A DNA stretch of 64,000 nucleotides from Cryptococcus deneoformans JEC21 (GCF_000091045.1 NC_006691.1:288621-352620), one strand, 5' to 3'; shown: positions 22,840 to 31,901, numbered from the stretch's first letter. Numbers and translations are program-made. Notes: generated from the sequence alone by a model not told the origin.

Positions 22840-23313
22840 AGAAAAAGTTGATAAGTATGGGAAGGCGGGGAAATCTAGGTTGGTCGTACCTGTGTATTAA
22901 AAGCGAAGACAGTCATAACTGTAGCCATTAAGGGAAGGGAGGGAGAAGTCAACCTGAGTGTGGATATACGAGGACACTCTTGGTTAATTTTTGCCCCTCA
23001 AAAAACTAGAAAACCCCTGCGAAAACCATCAAGTGTTGTACATATCACCTCACCGTCTTTTATAACAATAGCAACAGCATTACTTTTACCATTTGGATTA
23101 TCGGTGGCCGGCCAATAATCAGCCTCATTCATTATATCTTTACATATATTTATCTTGTTGCATTTAGCATTTCCCCGAACGTTGCATTAGGTAATTCATT
23201 CGTATGATTGTCCAGATTTTCGATAGCAATTGATAGCAAACGATAACAATTAGTAGCAAAGTGCAAATGCATAGTCACAAATTGCATCCTCGCATTCATG
23301 TTTGGCAGTTAAT
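22840..23313. other. A/T-rich intergenic after the peptidase
   Basis: 3' flank of the aspartic peptidase, entering A/T-rich sequence with no gene. It contains the 10-bp repeat array at 23221-23260. Confidence 0.5.
23221..23260. repeat. 4 x 10-bp degenerate GATA-containing array
   Basis: Four consecutive decamers: cgatagcaat, tgatagcaaa, cgataacaat, tagtagcaaa. Three contain GATA followed by (A/G)C and all share A-x-CAA. Spacing is exactly one helical turn. No function is proven. Confidence 0.7.
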
Positions 23314-23315
23314 TA

Positions 23316-23345
23316 CAGTGGCGAGATAGTCCGCACGGGTTTTTT
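23316..23345 (+). repeat. possible terminal inverted repeat of a pogo-like element
   Basis: After a TA dinucleotide (23314-23315) the sequence reads CAGTGGCGAGATAGTCCGCA then CGGGTTTTTT. A CAGTG start beside TA and an internal TCCGCAC are features I associate with pogo/Tigger-type inverted repeats. I found no matching inverted copy in the window, so this is tentative. Confidence 0.3.
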
Positions 23346-23481
23346 GCCCTTTAAAACCATCTTCCATACAAAATTTTAGTTTTTCAAATGAAAATAAGGA
23401 AACGGAATCAAAATAAGATTAGCCACGACAGGAAATACTAATAAGGTAAAGAAAATAAGGAAATTGATATTTGAAAACGTA

Positions 23482-23529
23482 CTAATGGGCTTGTCCCAGA
23501 ATTAGAAACAGTTTCTAAACCCCCATTAG
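23482..23529. repeat. nested inverted repeat (hairpin/cruciform candidate)
   Basis: Outer arms CTAATGGG (23482-23489) and CCCATTAG (23522-23529) enclose a perfect inner palindrome TTAGAAAC-A-GTTTCTAA (23502-23518). The structure lies within transposon-rich, non-coding DNA. Confidence 0.75.
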
Positions 23530-23929
23530 CCCTGTGATGTATTCCATCAGAAACTGATTACAACCAGCTCGGCTCTCCTACGACTTCGCATTCTTGACTT
23601 GATCTTTATTCATCCATCATACCCTCTCTGACAATTATCTCTCGGGCTAGGGTCTCAATTCATCCCTCTCCCTTAGGCACCTCCCAGGCGAGGGTCCTGC
23701 TCCACGTTATGGAGTTGTTATCGCTATTAGAGAGGGGAAGAAAACCACGAGGGCGAGGTCGAACATGCGACTTTTGCTCAGAAACAAAGATGATAATGGA
23801 TGCCCAGTTTCTTTCCTGGCCTTGATGTTGTTTACGTGGTGAGGATACTATTTGACATGTAACTCTAAAGATATCAATCCTGAATAACTTCGTTAGATTT
23901 CACTCCGGTCGAGAGATCTTGCCAAATTC

Positions 23930-24420
23930 AAATGCTTCTTTCCCTTCATTCAAAAGTCGTCGCGACTAGTACCCCATCCCTTACTTTGTCGCGCCCCAGA
24001 GTAATTATGTACGTCTCAAGTATGGTACGCTCAATGCTAGTGTTCGCCAAGCTCTTAGCTTGCGATATACCCTGCGACGCCTCGACCCATATGTCCCGCA
24101 AATGGGGAGCCCAGCTGGCTGAACAGGGCGGAGCGCCAGAGGAGGAGATTTCCAGACATGGTCGGTGGTGTACAAAAGTCATGGAAACAACGTACCTCAG
24201 CCACTTCTCACTGAAAGCTATGCGGGTTCTTGCTGGCTCTCCTAGCATTTCTGGAAGGCTTCAGTGGGATGAGGTGTCAGGTATGCGGAGAGGAAGAAAG
24301 ATGCTTTTTGGTGACTCTACACGTGATGTTCGGAAGAAGAATTCTGGCGATGTCTGCTCAAAGTAATTTGATACGTATGTTCTATCCCGAATATTTCGAA
24401 GCGTTGAGAAGCTAATATCA
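23930..24420 (+). pseudogene. tyrosine-recombinase relic, Crypton-like
   Basis: Conceptual translation gives CDASTHMSRKWGAQLAEQGG, APEEEISRHGRWCTKVMETT and YLSHFSLKAMRVLAG. This matches the C-terminal catalytic box of Crypton tyrosine recombinases: H-x-x-R, then G-(R/G)-W, then the tyrosine of Y-L. After LAG the frame shifts; another frame continues GFSGMRCQVCGEEERCFLVT to LIRMFYPEYFEALRS, reminiscent of the AGF...IFP segment in Cryptons. There is no intact N-terminal half. Dead fragment. Confidence 0.55.
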
Positions 24421-24428
24421 ACCTTGCA

Positions 24429-24618
24429 GATGGCTTGCTGACGTCGGTCGGACTGGTGCTATATGGTGTCCTCATGGCATCTGTCTAGGTTATCACATCA
24501 TACCCACAGCTGAAGGACGTAACGAACATACGGGAACCGATGGGTGGCTCGTAATACACTACCTTGTAGATTGGCTCGCGAATTACGATAATTGGGAGAA
24601 GTATAACAGGTCATCTGC
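24429..24618 (+). pseudogene. KDZ (Kyakuja-Dileera-Zisupton)-like transposase fragment
   Basis: From 24431 the frame reads WLADVGRTGAIWCPHGICLG, YHIIPTAEGRNEHTGT, then unrelated sequence. The C-P-H-x-x-C-x-G-(Y/F)-H-x-I-P-x-x-E-G-R-N string is a hallmark of KDZ transposases in basidiomycetes. Only about 30 residues of the domain survive, so it is a short broken piece directly after the recombinase relic. Confidence 0.5.
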
Positions 24619-24662
24619 TGTCGAGAAAACTATAGCTTTTAACGTCACTAGATTTAGATATT
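24619..24662 (+). repeat. LTR-like fragment sharing a 21-bp block with 26595-26615
   Basis: Starts TGTCG, like the copia LTR at 26559, and contains acgtcactagatttagatat plus t (24642-24662), identical to 26595-26615. The preceding bases (atagctttta versus acagccttcc) also align with mostly C-to-T differences. Interpreted as a decayed, internally deleted LTR copy. Confidence 0.55.
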
Positions 24663-24687
24663 AGTATCTTTCTCGAGCTCTCGAACA

Positions 24688-25263
24688 GTGCGGAGAGTTA
24701 CGCCTCTTATCCACACAAAGAATTGTCAAGCTGTACCACCGTCAAATGAGCACATCACATTTGTGGCTTGCATCGGCATCGATTCTGCGCCAGTTCCTCC
24801 ACTCATCATCTATCAAGGCGCACAACTGCAAGAAAGTTGGTTCAAGGCGCGGGAGGAGGGCGACGGGGTGGTGTGCCAGCTCGCTATCAACACCGACTCA
24901 GGCTGGATCAACAGTTATGTGATGTTGAAATGGCTTGAAGACGCCTTTGATCCTTTTACTCGCGATATTGCTAATGGCGGTCGTGATCGACGTCTATTCA
25001 TCCATGACGGTGCTGAATCGCACACCAAGGTTGATTTCCTTGAAGCCTGTTGGGCTAGGAACATTGTTGTGATTCTTCTCCCTGCGAAGATGAGCGGCAG
25101 ATTCCAACCTCTCGACGTCGACTTCTTCAACACCCTCAAGGCAGCGTACCATCGTCAACTGGATGAATACCAGCTTGGTAGCTCCCTTAGAGGGGTGGCC
25201 AAAGGGATGTTTTGGGGCTGGCACCAGAGGGCGTGGCGGGAGACGGCGACTGTTGGAATGTGA
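24688..25263 (+). pseudogene. pogo/Fot-type DDE transposase, N-terminally truncated
   Basis: A 191-residue open frame carries the DDE_1 core: NEHITFVACIGIDSAPVPPL, IIYQGAQLQESWF, NTDSGWINSYVMLKWLEDAF, RRLFIHDGAESHTKVDFLEA, NIVVILLPAKMSGRFQPLDV and DFFNTLKAAYHRQLDEY. The aspartates of the IHDG and QPLDV motifs are present. The N-terminal CENP-B/HTH DNA-binding domains are missing and the ORF ends early after FWGWHQRAW. The fragment follows the LTR-like piece directly, so it looks like part of a stacked set of insertions. Not functional as it stands. Confidence 0.8.
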
Positions 25264-25750
25264 CGAAGAAGAATGATCGAACTGAGGAGGGTGAGGAGGA
25301 TTAAGGTTAAGGTTCCGAGGCACAGTAAGGAAGTTTTTCATAGACATTCTTTATACGACGCTTTATTCCTTCTTTTCTTCCTCCATGCAAACGTAGAAAC
25401 TCTAAACATAACCGCTGGCTATACCTGATTTGTAACAGCGACTTCACGACGAATTCGAGGAGCTTGGAGAAAATCGGGCCTGTTTCCACTTGCCCTACCG
25501 TCATGGAGATTGAGGAGCGGAGCAAGCGCCGAGCACTCCTCCCCCCCCTCAGGCTGCCGTTGAGGACCCTCTCACCCACCATAACCTCCGCGCTTCGCAC
25601 GAACAATCCGTAGCCATACTGCTCTTGTTAGACATGCATGCACTTCGGGCCCATCAGACATCTCGTATATTTATGTAGCTGTATATGTATGGGTTGTGAT
25701 GTAAAACGCTGACGATAATTTATGATGGAATACAGTACGAGTGGTGTGAT
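25264..25750. other. non-coding between transposon relics
   Basis: About 490 bp without supported coding sequence; probably decayed 3' part of the pogo element and flanking DNA. Confidence 0.4.
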
Positions 25751-25759
25751 ATGTCCGAC

Positions 25760-26476
25760 GGAGATTGCCGTGAGTCCGAGAATCACGTGAGCACGAGTTA
25801 TGCACCGATTCTCGTCTTACGAGGGAGTTCTCGTTCGTTATACTGCCTCGCCTACCGAAGGGCATTGGCAACTCGCCCTCGGAGTCCTCTCCTACCTCTC
25901 CCACACCCGCCGCCTCGGTATCACGCTCGGAGAGGGGGAGCCTACCAAGGGGACGACCCTTACGTGCTACACGGTACCGATCCGGCCGGTTGTGAAAACA
26001 CTAGGAGATTCACGACGGGCTACATTACTTACTTCTGCGGCTCGCCTATCAGTTGGTGCTCACGTCGACAACGCACCACGGCTTCTTCAACTATGGAAAC
26101 TGAGTACATCGCCGCGTCGGAAGCAACCCGTGAGGTCGTGTGGCTTCGCAGTCTCCTTACGGAAATCTACCTCCCGCAGTCCGGTCCCTCAAAGATCCTC
26201 ATCGATAATCAAGCAGCCATCAGCCTCTCAAAAAACCCTCTGTCCCACGCAGAATCGAAACACATCGATATACGTTATCATGTCATCCGTGAAAGAGTGA
26301 AGTCGGGTGAGATCCAAGTCGCCTACGTCCCCACAGCACAGCAGCGTGCGGACGTATTCACGAAGGCACTTGGCGGATCGCGACACGGAGCTGCGCTGCG
26401 AGCGCTCCGACTTCGGGCAGTGGAAAACGGGATGAAAATTGAGGACAGTAGTGCGGAGGAGAGTGGCGAAAACTAG
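25760..26476 (+). pseudogene. Ty1/copia polyprotein C-terminus (RT tail and RNase H)
   Basis: Two overlapping frames must be joined by a frameshift. The first reads VLVRYTASPTEGHWQLALGV then LSYLSHTRRLGITLGEG, the segment between copia reverse transcriptase and RNase H. The second reads AGCENTRRFTTGYITYFCGS, PISWCSRRQRTTASSTMETE, YIAASEATREVVWLRSLLTE, KILIDNQAAISLSKNPLSHA, ESKHIDIRYHVIRERVKSGE and VAYVPTAQQRADVFTKALGG, the classic copia RNase H end. The upstream gag, integrase and most of the RT are absent. It is followed by a purine-rich tract and an LTR start, so the 3' end of the element is in place. Confidence 0.88.
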
Positions 26477-26550
26477 ATGAAAGCGGCCTACGCGAGATTG
26501 GGGGAGCTAGGAATATCTGCTGGGATATGGATTTGACCTGCGGGCGGATT

Positions 26551-26700
26551 AGGGGGAGTGTCGGAAATGGGCGAAGAAGATTCGACAGCCTTCCACGTCA
26601 CTAGATTTAGATATTTGTGGTGTGTCACGCGCTGATTATGTAATTTCATCCATCCAAACATTCCAAACTACAAGATTAATAACGCTGTGATAAATGATGA
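26551..26700 (+). mobile_element. polypurine tract and 3' LTR of the copia relic
   Basis: A polypurine tract agggggag (26551-26558) is followed at once by TGTCGGAAATGGG, the LTR start at 26559. The LTR includes the 21-bp block also present at 24642-24662. I cannot fix the LTR end, as no clear terminal CA with target duplication is visible; it fades out near 26700 just before the next gene's promoter. Confidence 0.6.
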
Positions 26701-26818
26701 CGTCCTAAGAAGAGCCGAGGTGGCTATGACGCATCACTGTTCCTCTCGCCGTGTTGTTTCGTTGCCACCGCATCTCCATATTTCAACAACGAAACAATAT
26801 AATTAGACTCCAGAAGAA

Positions 26819-27539
26819 ATGTCCAACAAACCCACTTACGCAGCAGTCGTCTCCAGCCCACCCAAGGATACGCATTTCGCCCCTCAGAACGAGGGTGAAG
26901 GACCATCAGGATCCTCTGATGCGCCGCCTCCCTGTATGTCCTCCCGGTTCCCCGTGTCCTCTTTTTCTCTTCAAGGGTGGTATGGATTGAGTTACTGACG
27001 GCTGGTAACATCAGATGACGGCCACCAACCCAAATCACAACCAACTATCACCCCCCAAAACCAATCCCTTATCCACCAACACCCTAACAACGCCAACGCG
27101 GCGGAACAAGGTGGTTTGACGGCTGGCGAATGGGTCCCCCCACCTCCACACGTAGCCAAGAGTAGAGCATTAAGGAGGTTTTGGGGTGCGTTCTTCTGGG
27201 GATGGGTTATTTGGATTGTCATTGGGTGAGTGTTTTGGGTCTTTCAAGTTTTCGCCTGGGGGCTTTTCCCTATCGCAAAAATAAGAAATCGATAGAATAC
27301 TGAGTACTGAGTGACTGACTGCATACTTTGTTCACAGCGCAGTTATTGGAGGAGGTGTAGCAGATGCTGAAAGCAACAGACCCTCGAAACATCAAGACCG
27401 CATTGGCGTGCACCAAGAATGGGTGGACGAGGCGACCATCCCTGGTTACGATCTTTGGAATGTTCTAGCCGATTCTTCTTCTCCTGTAGAAATTACGATT
27501 GAGGAGGAGACGATTGTGTTTGTCCAGGACCTTGACTGA
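26819..27539 (+). CDS. small single-pass membrane protein, unknown
   Basis: Three exons by frame continuity. Start ATG at 26819 (MSNKPTYAAVVSSPPKDTHF); introns after PPP(Y) and after WVIWIVIG. A Pro/Gln/His-rich, probably cytosolic N-terminal part with a PPPPHVAKSRALRRF juxtamembrane basic stretch leads to one membrane segment (FWGAFFWGWVIWIVIGAVIG). An acidic C-terminal tail contains IPGYDLWNVLADSSS and ends VFVQDLD. No family is recognised. The arrangement suggests a type II or tail-exposed membrane protein. Splice sites and membrane-segment continuity across the second intron support a real gene. Confidence 0.7.
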
Positions 27540-28104
27540 GAAAGGGCCTTTGTCGCTCCTTGCACGGATTATCCTTCTTTAGATAGCTGCTTGTCGGAAA
27601 TGATTGTTTGTTGAGCATTTTATTTGCCATGTTGTTCGATTTTAAGTGTAGATTTATGAATACTCTACTATGGGTATGATTCTGGAATGCATTCCGTATA
27701 CTGATTCTTTCTTTTTTCAATCAAACTGGGAGCAAACAACAAGCGATTTATAACAGTCTCTGGGCAAATGTAACGAGTTATCAAGAAGTACAACGAGCAG
27801 CAAGGGCAAAGGGGTATGGATGTTCATAGAAAAATTGGCATCCACAATCCTTTGCACAACAGGGTTTTATGGGTACCTAAGTCAAAGAACGTCCAGTCAG
27901 TATCATCCAACAATAAAAACAGAAACAAACGTAGAATCAGGAAAGACTTACCGGCCCATAGTAATAAAAATGAGACCACCTAATCATTAATGCAAGGATC
28001 CAAGTTCATATCAGTGTTGCGAGATACTGTTACCCTTGCCGGCCAAAGGAGATATTTTGATCAAGGTTTGGTATCTCATGGGTATTGGCAGTATCCCTCT
28101 TGGC
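27540..28104. other. 3' region of the propeptide-like gene, with two intron-like segments
   Basis: Convergent 3' flank of two genes. On - it contains two good intron signatures downstream of the stop at 28105. One is 27980-28033 (donor gtaaca, acceptor gattag). The other is 27877-27951 (donor gtaagt, branch actgac, acceptor acttag). They imply a spliced 3' UTR or an alternative longer transcript. Confidence 0.5.
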
Positions 28105-28419
28105 CTATATCTGAGGCTTGGGATCCTCAGCCTCTCCGACTCCCTCGCGCTCCTTCTTGGCTTCCGCCCGATCCTTGTCCAAAAGCGCCTTGGCTCTTCC
28201 ATCAACGTATTCCGCATACTTGCCCCTCAAGATTTTGGCCTGCCAGGCGAGCCACGCTTCAGTTTCTGAGAAATCATTAGGATAATGGTAAACCCGGGGT
28301 TTATTCAAGGCAAGACGGCGGTTGGGAGAGTGATCGTTGGTCGGAGGAATGACCGCCCCGAGGGTGAAGGGGAGTAAAAGGATGAGAATAAGGCGGAAGA
28401 GGACAGTGGTAGGAAGCAT
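28105..28419 (-). CDS. stand-alone aspartic-peptidase propeptide-like secreted protein
   Basis: A single open frame of 104 residues. It has a signal peptide (MLPTTVLFRLILILLLPFTL, then GAVIPPT), a spacer, then AWLAWQAKILRGKYAEYV followed by a basic helix (ALLDKDRAEAKKEREG) and the end EDPKPQI. The W-L-x-x-Q-A-K-x-x-R-x-K-Y-x-x-(H/Y) block is the same as in the propeptides of the two neighbouring peptidases (SWLLDQAKGLRSKYAPHL at 20.9 kb; AWLISQAKSMRAKYEPYL at 30.8 kb). No D-(S/T)-G peptidase motif follows in the next 500 bp, and the dibasic Kex2-type sites of the two peptidases are absent. It is either a remnant of a third peptidase gene or a propeptide kept as a trans-acting inhibitor or folding factor. 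The homology is visible; the function is inference. Confidence 0.75.
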   Translation of the reverse strand: MLPTTVLFRLILILLLPFTLGAVIPPTNDHSPNRRLALNKPRVYHYPNDFSETEAWLAWQAKILRGKYAEYVDGRAKALLDKDRAEAKKEREGVGEAEDPKPQI

Positions 28420-29003
28420 TGTTGTTGGTTTCGAAGCTTGTAGGTCCTCTGTTCATGTTATACATTGAAGAAGTACCCTCCGTGCCCATCACATTTGACG
28501 TTCGTCTGCGAAAGGCGTCATAAAGGCCAGATCCAAGTGAGATCTCTAAATGTCATAGATCTGTGTCTTGGACATGTTGACTACTAATTTAAGGCTCATT
28601 TAAGTCAATTTAAGGCGCGGGGTTAGGAATCGGGATTCGGCGAGAGGGACGATGAGACAAAGGTGGGCTTCTCAGGCAGGCGGGGCCTTGTTGGAGAGGC
28701 AAAGGCTGGTTTTTTATACCGCGCGGTTCTGCATATCGTGGGGCAGCAGTAGGAGTCGTCATGAAGCGGTTATTAACGGCATCTACACGTCGTTTGGGCG
28801 AATAAAAGACCGAAAAAGAACCTAAAACTTGGATGCACAGTCGACAAAGAGACGATTTTACAGGAGACATGTGCAATGCATCATTGGTCGTCGAATTCGT
28901 ACACGTAAAAAGGCTACACGTCAAGTTGAACAAAATAAATATGTTATTTTTTAATCTTGATTTCGGCTACATAGCGTTATCCCTCGTCATCATCATCATC
29001 CTT
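28420..29003. other. intergenic between propeptide-like gene and peptidase
   Basis: 584 bp holding the promoter of the propeptide-like gene and the 3' flank of the second peptidase. A short repeat of tttaag units (28588-28614: aatttaaggctcatttaag, caatttaagg) is seen; no gene. Confidence 0.4.
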
Positions 29004-30890
29004 TCAAAGGGCCAACGCAAGACCGAGCATAGCTCCAAGCCCCAGCACGCCCCACAATACACCCCTCTGCTGCACATCAACTCTGCCGGTCAATTGTGCC
29101 CCCCTGGAAGAGCTTGAAGTGGTCCCATTAATAGTCGCTTCTTCCGAGGTGACGGGCATTCTTTTGTTGTGAAGGAGGGTAACGTTAGTGGTCAAAGGTG
29201 CAAACCCGATAGCTGTGGGTTCATATCGGAATGAAGTGTATACGTTTTTGAGGAATGCGGCACCGACGATCCACTGGACTGGGGATCTCGGAGACCTACA
29301 TTCACGTCATGGTGTTATTTCCTGTTAAAGCGACAGGCGGAGAAAATGTAATAATAGCTTACACATCTTGCCCAAAGAACGCTCCAATACAGGTCTTGCC
29401 ATCGTCGGTAAAAGTCCCAAAATTCATGTCCGTGTTGGAGATTCCATACTCTACTCCGCCAAACTTGAGTTTCACGTCAACATTGGTATCGCACGGGTAC
29501 TGATAATATCCCCCTTGCCCCATAACCGAGCTTGGCACTTTGGAAGAGCCGGGTATCTGGGCATAAATCGCAGCGGCCATGTCAGTTGGCACGCCGATGA
29601 GGGTAGTACCAGTATCAATAGCGCAAGCAGGGGCCTTGCGGCCGATTAGGAGGCCTTTAGACTGAGGGCAAGATTAGAGCGGTATGGCGAACGAGCCTTG
29701 GAAAGACTGACGACATCGACAGGGTTCCCACCCACTGTCATACCCTCCAAAGGGAGTTTCCAAAAATCCCTCTCTCCCGGTCCGATTGGAATATAATTCA
29801 AATCACCCTCAAACTTGGTTGAATCGACCCCGCTATCAGGCAGTTTTAGCATCATCCATCCTTCTCTCACAACAATTGGTCCTTACCCAAAAATAAAATG
29901 CCCCCCATCAAACTCAATCTTCTGGGCGCTGCTATTTCCTTTGAATCTGGCGAGGTAAACCCCCATTTCTGGTGAATCCCAAGCACCAGAAGACGCCAAG
30001 GCTTGCCAGAAGGGGGTTGAGTAAGCGGACGCAATGGTGTTCCACGCAAGACCCAAAAGACCTGATGTGGGATAATCGATCAGACCGTCAATAGCTTGAG
30101 TCACCACAGCTATAGAGATATATTTAGCGTACTTGTTCTAACTTCAGGGTCGGGACATACCAAAGGCTTGTTCACGGACTGTGAACCCCCCAGTCGAGAC
30201 GGTGTCATTTGCCAAATAGCCTCCCGCATTACCGGATCCGTAAGCAATGCTGAATTGCTTTCTTTCAGTTTCGAATGTGAATGAATTGCTGGCATCAAAG
30301 GTATAGGTCTTGGAACAGAAATCGGCTGTACATCCTTTCTCGGCCACCCAGCTACACAAGCCGTCGTCGTCAGTGTTCTATAAAAGAAGCGACGTAGAGT
30401 GCGTCGGATTCAGTTCCTCACAGGTCAGATGATCCAGTATCCATGATAACAATGAACTGCTGAGGCGGAGTGCTGCAAAAGTCAGCGGACAAATTGACAG
30501 TCAAGCAAAGTTTCAGCGTAGCCCACCCAATCTCTATAGGAGCAGTATATAAACCGTCAAGGCCAATATCGATCAAGCTAGAGTGTAGGGTCAGTAGGTA
30601 AGTAGCATGAAATCATTCAACACTCACTCTATAGATTGCTGTGCTCTTTTCATCTGTCCTTCTTTTTCCATTCTATCCCTCTTTAACAACTCCTTACCCT
30701 CCTCGTTGAGATATGGCTCGTACTTTGCCCGCATAGACTTTGCCTGGCTGATCAACCATGCATGACGTTGCGAGATATCATCAGAGTGCTGGCGAGATTC
30801 GAGCACTTTCAATGGTAGGTGAAAGGAAGAAGGGACGGTAGGCAGCGTTGCTGCGAGGGTGAGCGGTAGGAGAGCGAGGGAAACGAGCAT
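29004..30890 (-). CDS. secreted A1 aspartic peptidase, GPI-type (paralogue)
   Basis: The start is taken at ATG 30890 (MLVSLALLPLTLAATLPT, a good signal peptide). The propeptide contains AWLISQAKSMRAKYEPYL and ends near MKRAQQ. Catalytic motifs are FIVIMDTGSSDLW and CAIDTGTTLIG, with flap FSIAYGSGNAGG. Conserved blocks include LIDYPTSGLLGLAWNTIASA, FWQALASSGAWDSPEMGVYL and SPVQWIVGAAFLKNVYTSFR. The C-terminus ends in a hydrophobic stretch (GVLWGVLGLGAMLGLALAL) consistent with a GPI signal. Introns fall at nearly the same places as in the + strand paralogue (after DL of DTGSSDL, inside FGG), showing common ancestry. One intron uses an unusual GTCAGT donor. Expected activity is acid endopeptidase at the cell wall or outside. 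Confidence 0.92.
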
Positions 30891-31901
30891 GACAGATACC
30901 AAGGGCAAGCAATGGGTTTGTTCGAATTCAGAACAACGGGAACCTGAAATATAAAAAAAGGTTACCTTGTTTACGAGTTCTTTGGCAAGTTGAATGTTTG
31001 TGCAAGCAGGAAAGGGTGCCAGCCTGGTCTAGTCGGATCCAGGTACGCTAGAATGTTTGTAAAAAAGCCGATACCAAACATCAAACAGGGGTTATGCACA
31101 TGTATTGCATTAGTTTGGAATTAGTGCATGATGGACAATGAGGTGCATCGCCTCCATTGCTGGGATTCAGACTCACCGTCCAGCAACGGCTTCCAGCACA
31201 TAGGGGCACTGGGAGGTACGGGTGCTGAAACGAAGAACCGTTAGTTTGTTGTTACGCGCTTCGCACGCTTGTACCCCGTATCGAATTGTTGTACCCGCTA
31301 TGCCTTGCATAGTTTCCATAATCGTAGGATATGATTGCCAGGGTACTTTTTGATCCAGAGCTGTATACGTCTTTCGCGGCAATAGGGAAAAGAAAGCGGT
31401 TCACCTCTGCTATGGAGACGAAGAGGAGGCGATAAACAAAATAAACAAACATCCGGTAATCAGCTGTGCCTGACTAACAACAGAGTATTGCCATCGGTCT
31501 TTCCATTGTTCAGCCGACTTTTCGGCTTTTCTCCGAGACTTATACTGTATATACGTAAGATTAACGTAAGATAGGCAACACTGCAAATATGATTGCCGCA
31601 GATTGTATCCTATGCAGATGGAGACGGTATATGGTAGCAGTGCACACAATGCACGTAACTCGCCGGACTTGATATTTTACAGCTTCTACACCGTGGCAAA
31701 ACAGGGAAGGATGATTAGCGCAAGCTGATTCACTGGCCTTCGTTTGCAGATCGGTCCCGACTTATATTGCCGATCTCTTATCTATTCAGCGCCAGACCTT
31801 GCAAATGTACATGTAATAAACTTCCATATCCCAAGTTGACACCAACTCAGCTTCTTCAGTATCATTCCACTTCCTTCCACCGCCATCAATAAATAGCAAT
31901 A
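30891..31901. promoter_or_regulatory. divergent spacer peptidase/aminotransferase
   Basis: About 1 kb between two divergent starts. Open frames here are short and unsupported. An A/T stretch (atataaaaaaagg near 30949) lies upstream of the peptidase start. Confidence 0.4.

Noticed and set aside
25307..25606. Minus-strand ORF of 99 residues
   Set aside because: No motif, no splice partners, located in decayed transposon DNA.
27540..28104. Downstream catalytic exons completing the propeptide-like gene into a peptidase
   Set aside because: No D-(S/T)-G motif or peptidase block is present on either strand of this interval.
30888..30908. Upstream start (MPLVSV..) for the second peptidase
   Set aside because: The codon at 30908 is TTG, not ATG; the ATG at 30890 gives a normal signal peptide.
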